DNA of 64,000 nt from Pseudooceanicola algae (GTDB taxonomy: Bacteria > Pseudomonadota > Alphaproteobacteria > Rhodobacterales > Rhodobacteraceae): positions 1,770,001-1,834,000 of the forward strand of contig NZ_CP060436.1 of assembly GCF_003590145.2 (NCBI RefSeq), written 5' to 3'. The notes below the pieces were generated by a model, which had not been told where the DNA came from, ran no database searches, and saw only the letters and a program-made list of their open reading frames with translations. The position numbers were made by a program, and so were the translations under genes. This document shows, piece by piece, positions 63,158 through 64,000 of the stretch (positions within the stretch are counted from its first letter, which is position 1; every line of letters starts with the position of its first letter).

Positions 63158-64000
63158 TCAGATATCGCTCAGCGTCACGGCCTGGCCGGTTTCGGACGAT
63201 TGGGCGATGGCTTCCAGCACCTCGATGTTGTGCACCATCTCGCGCGAGGTGAAGGGATAGGGCGCCTCGCCCAGGGCCGCGAGGGCAAAGGCCTCGAGGT
63301 TGGCAGTCACGCTGTCTTCCCAGTCAAAGGTCTGCTGCTCCACGTCCTGCCCGCTGCGCGAGGTCAGGACCCGCACCTTGCCGTCTGGGGTATCGGGGTG
63401 GCTGTCGTTCAGCACCTCGGTCCACTGGTCGCTGCCGAAGACATGCATGCGGATGAAATGCGGTGTATGCAGCACGGCGCTGAAGGTCGCGGTCATGCCG
63501 GCCTCGAACTTCATCTGCACGGTGACCACATCGCCGGTCTCCCACCCCAGCGAGCGATCCGCCGTGAAGGCGTGCAGGGTCTCGACCGGCCCGAAGAACG
63601 AGATCATCAGATCCGACAGATGGATGCCCATCGCGGTCATGCCGGCGGCCGGGCAGACATCCTTGCGGGTGCGCCAGTCGTTGGCAGGAACGCCGATCAG
63701 CTTGTCGTGGCTGAAGGCCGCCTCGGCGTGCATGATCGTGCCAAGCGTGCCCTCTTCCAACTGCTTGCGCAGCAGCAGCATCGCCGGTTCAAAGCGGCGT
63801 TCATGGCCGATGCCCAGCTGCACGCCAGCCTCTTCGCAGGCCTTCACGGACCGGCGCGCACTTTGCGCCGTCAGGCCCAGGGGCTTTTCGCAGAACACGT
63901 GTTTGCCCGCGGCCGCCACCATGCAGATCTGTTCCTCGTGCAGGGTGTTGGGTGTGGTCAGGATAACCGCGTCGATGTCGTCACGGGCCAAGGCGGCGTC
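63158..64000 (-). CDS. Gfo/Idh/MocA-family oxidoreductase, 5' end beyond window
   Basis: At least 280 residues are visible; the frame stays open through position 64000 (first visible residues DAALARDDIDAVILTTPN), so the N-terminal Rossmann strand lies past the edge. EKPLGL is the catalytic motif, and GIHLSDLMISFFGP the conserved His-containing helix. It probably starts the minus-strand operon that ends at 56620. It is the third enzyme of this family in the window. Confidence 0.87.
   Translation of the reverse strand, partial: DAALARDDIDAVILTTPNTLHEEQICMVAAAGKHVFCEKPLGLTAQSARRSVKACEEAGVQLGIGHERRFEPAMLLLRKQLEEGTLGTIMHAEAAFSHDKLIGVPANDWRTRKDVCPAAGMTAMGIHLSDLMISFFGPVETLHAFTADRSLGWETGDVVTVQMKFEAGMTATFSAVLHTPHFIRMHVFGSDQWTEVLNDSHPDTPDGKVRVLTSRSGQDVEQQTFDWEDSVTANLEAFALAALGEAPYPFTSREMVHNIEVLEAIAQSSETGQAVTLSDI

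Overview
The window looks like a chromosome segment of a high-GC alphaproteobacterium of the Rhodobacterales (Roseobacter/Paracoccus-type). This rests on the strong GC bias at third codon positions, the abundance of TRAP and tripartite tricarboxylate (TTT) uptake systems, a MocR-type TauR beside tauA, the gene order thiCOSGEFD, and many 4-bp ATGA gene overlaps. I see no rRNA, tRNA, CRISPR, prophage or complete insertion sequence. Almost all of the window is protein coding.

Layout. (1) 1-3068: taurine uptake protein TauA (minus), divergent from the regulator TauR, with two TauR-like direct repeats between them and four tandem 29-bp hairpin repeats after tauA. (2) 3127-9446: a TPP riboswitch and the seven-gene thiamin operon thiCOSGEFD. 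(3) 9395-18244: an SDR/AraC divergent pair, a large flavin/FeS demethylase-type oxidoreductase with a TetR regulator, a TDT-family transporter with a divergent LysR, and a two-gene secreted pair (DUF3500 plus a lone HupE-type N-terminal domain). (4) 18280-27863: a carbohydrate locus controlled by a LacI regulator: GH88 hydrolase, TRAP transporter, DUF2264 protein, AGE-family epimerase and a discoidin-like protein, with repeated CGAAAGTTTCG operators. (5) 28084-29712: a secreted YHYH-domain protein and a divergent small exported protein.

(6) 30116-43274: a flavin monooxygenase region. It holds a limonene-monooxygenase-type luciferase-like enzyme, a TRAP transporter, a shortened luciferase-like paralogue, TetR, cupin, an Ldh2-family dehydrogenase, GntR, a BKACE enzyme, a flavin reductase, LysR, an enol-lactonase-like hydrolase and an AEC exporter. 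(7) 43557-56576: a long plus-strand array with two different TTT transporters, a DctP-like protein without a signal peptide between them, two Gfo/Idh/MocA dehydrogenases, an FCD-type GntR regulator, two tandem beta-hydroxyacid dehydrogenases and a GST. (8) 56620 to the right edge, minus strand: a third beta-hydroxyacid dehydrogenase, a quinone oxidoreductase, DUF1330, a TRAP transporter paralogous to the one in (6), a peroxiredoxin, a GST and a Gfo/Idh gene cut by the window end.

Reading them together (inference): regions 6-8 form a carboxylate or xenobiotic catabolic island with four high-affinity uptake systems. FMNH2-dependent oxygenation (luciferase-like enzyme plus flavin reductase), retro-Claisen cleavage (BKACE), lactone hydrolysis, NAD-linked oxidations and glutathione/peroxide handling would process an unidentified substrate. 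The points most worth following are the signal-less DctP protein in a TTT operon, the shortened luciferase paralogue, the LacI/GH88/DUF2264 regulon, the inferred operators that tie regulators to transporters, and the stable hairpins after nearly every solute-binding-protein gene.
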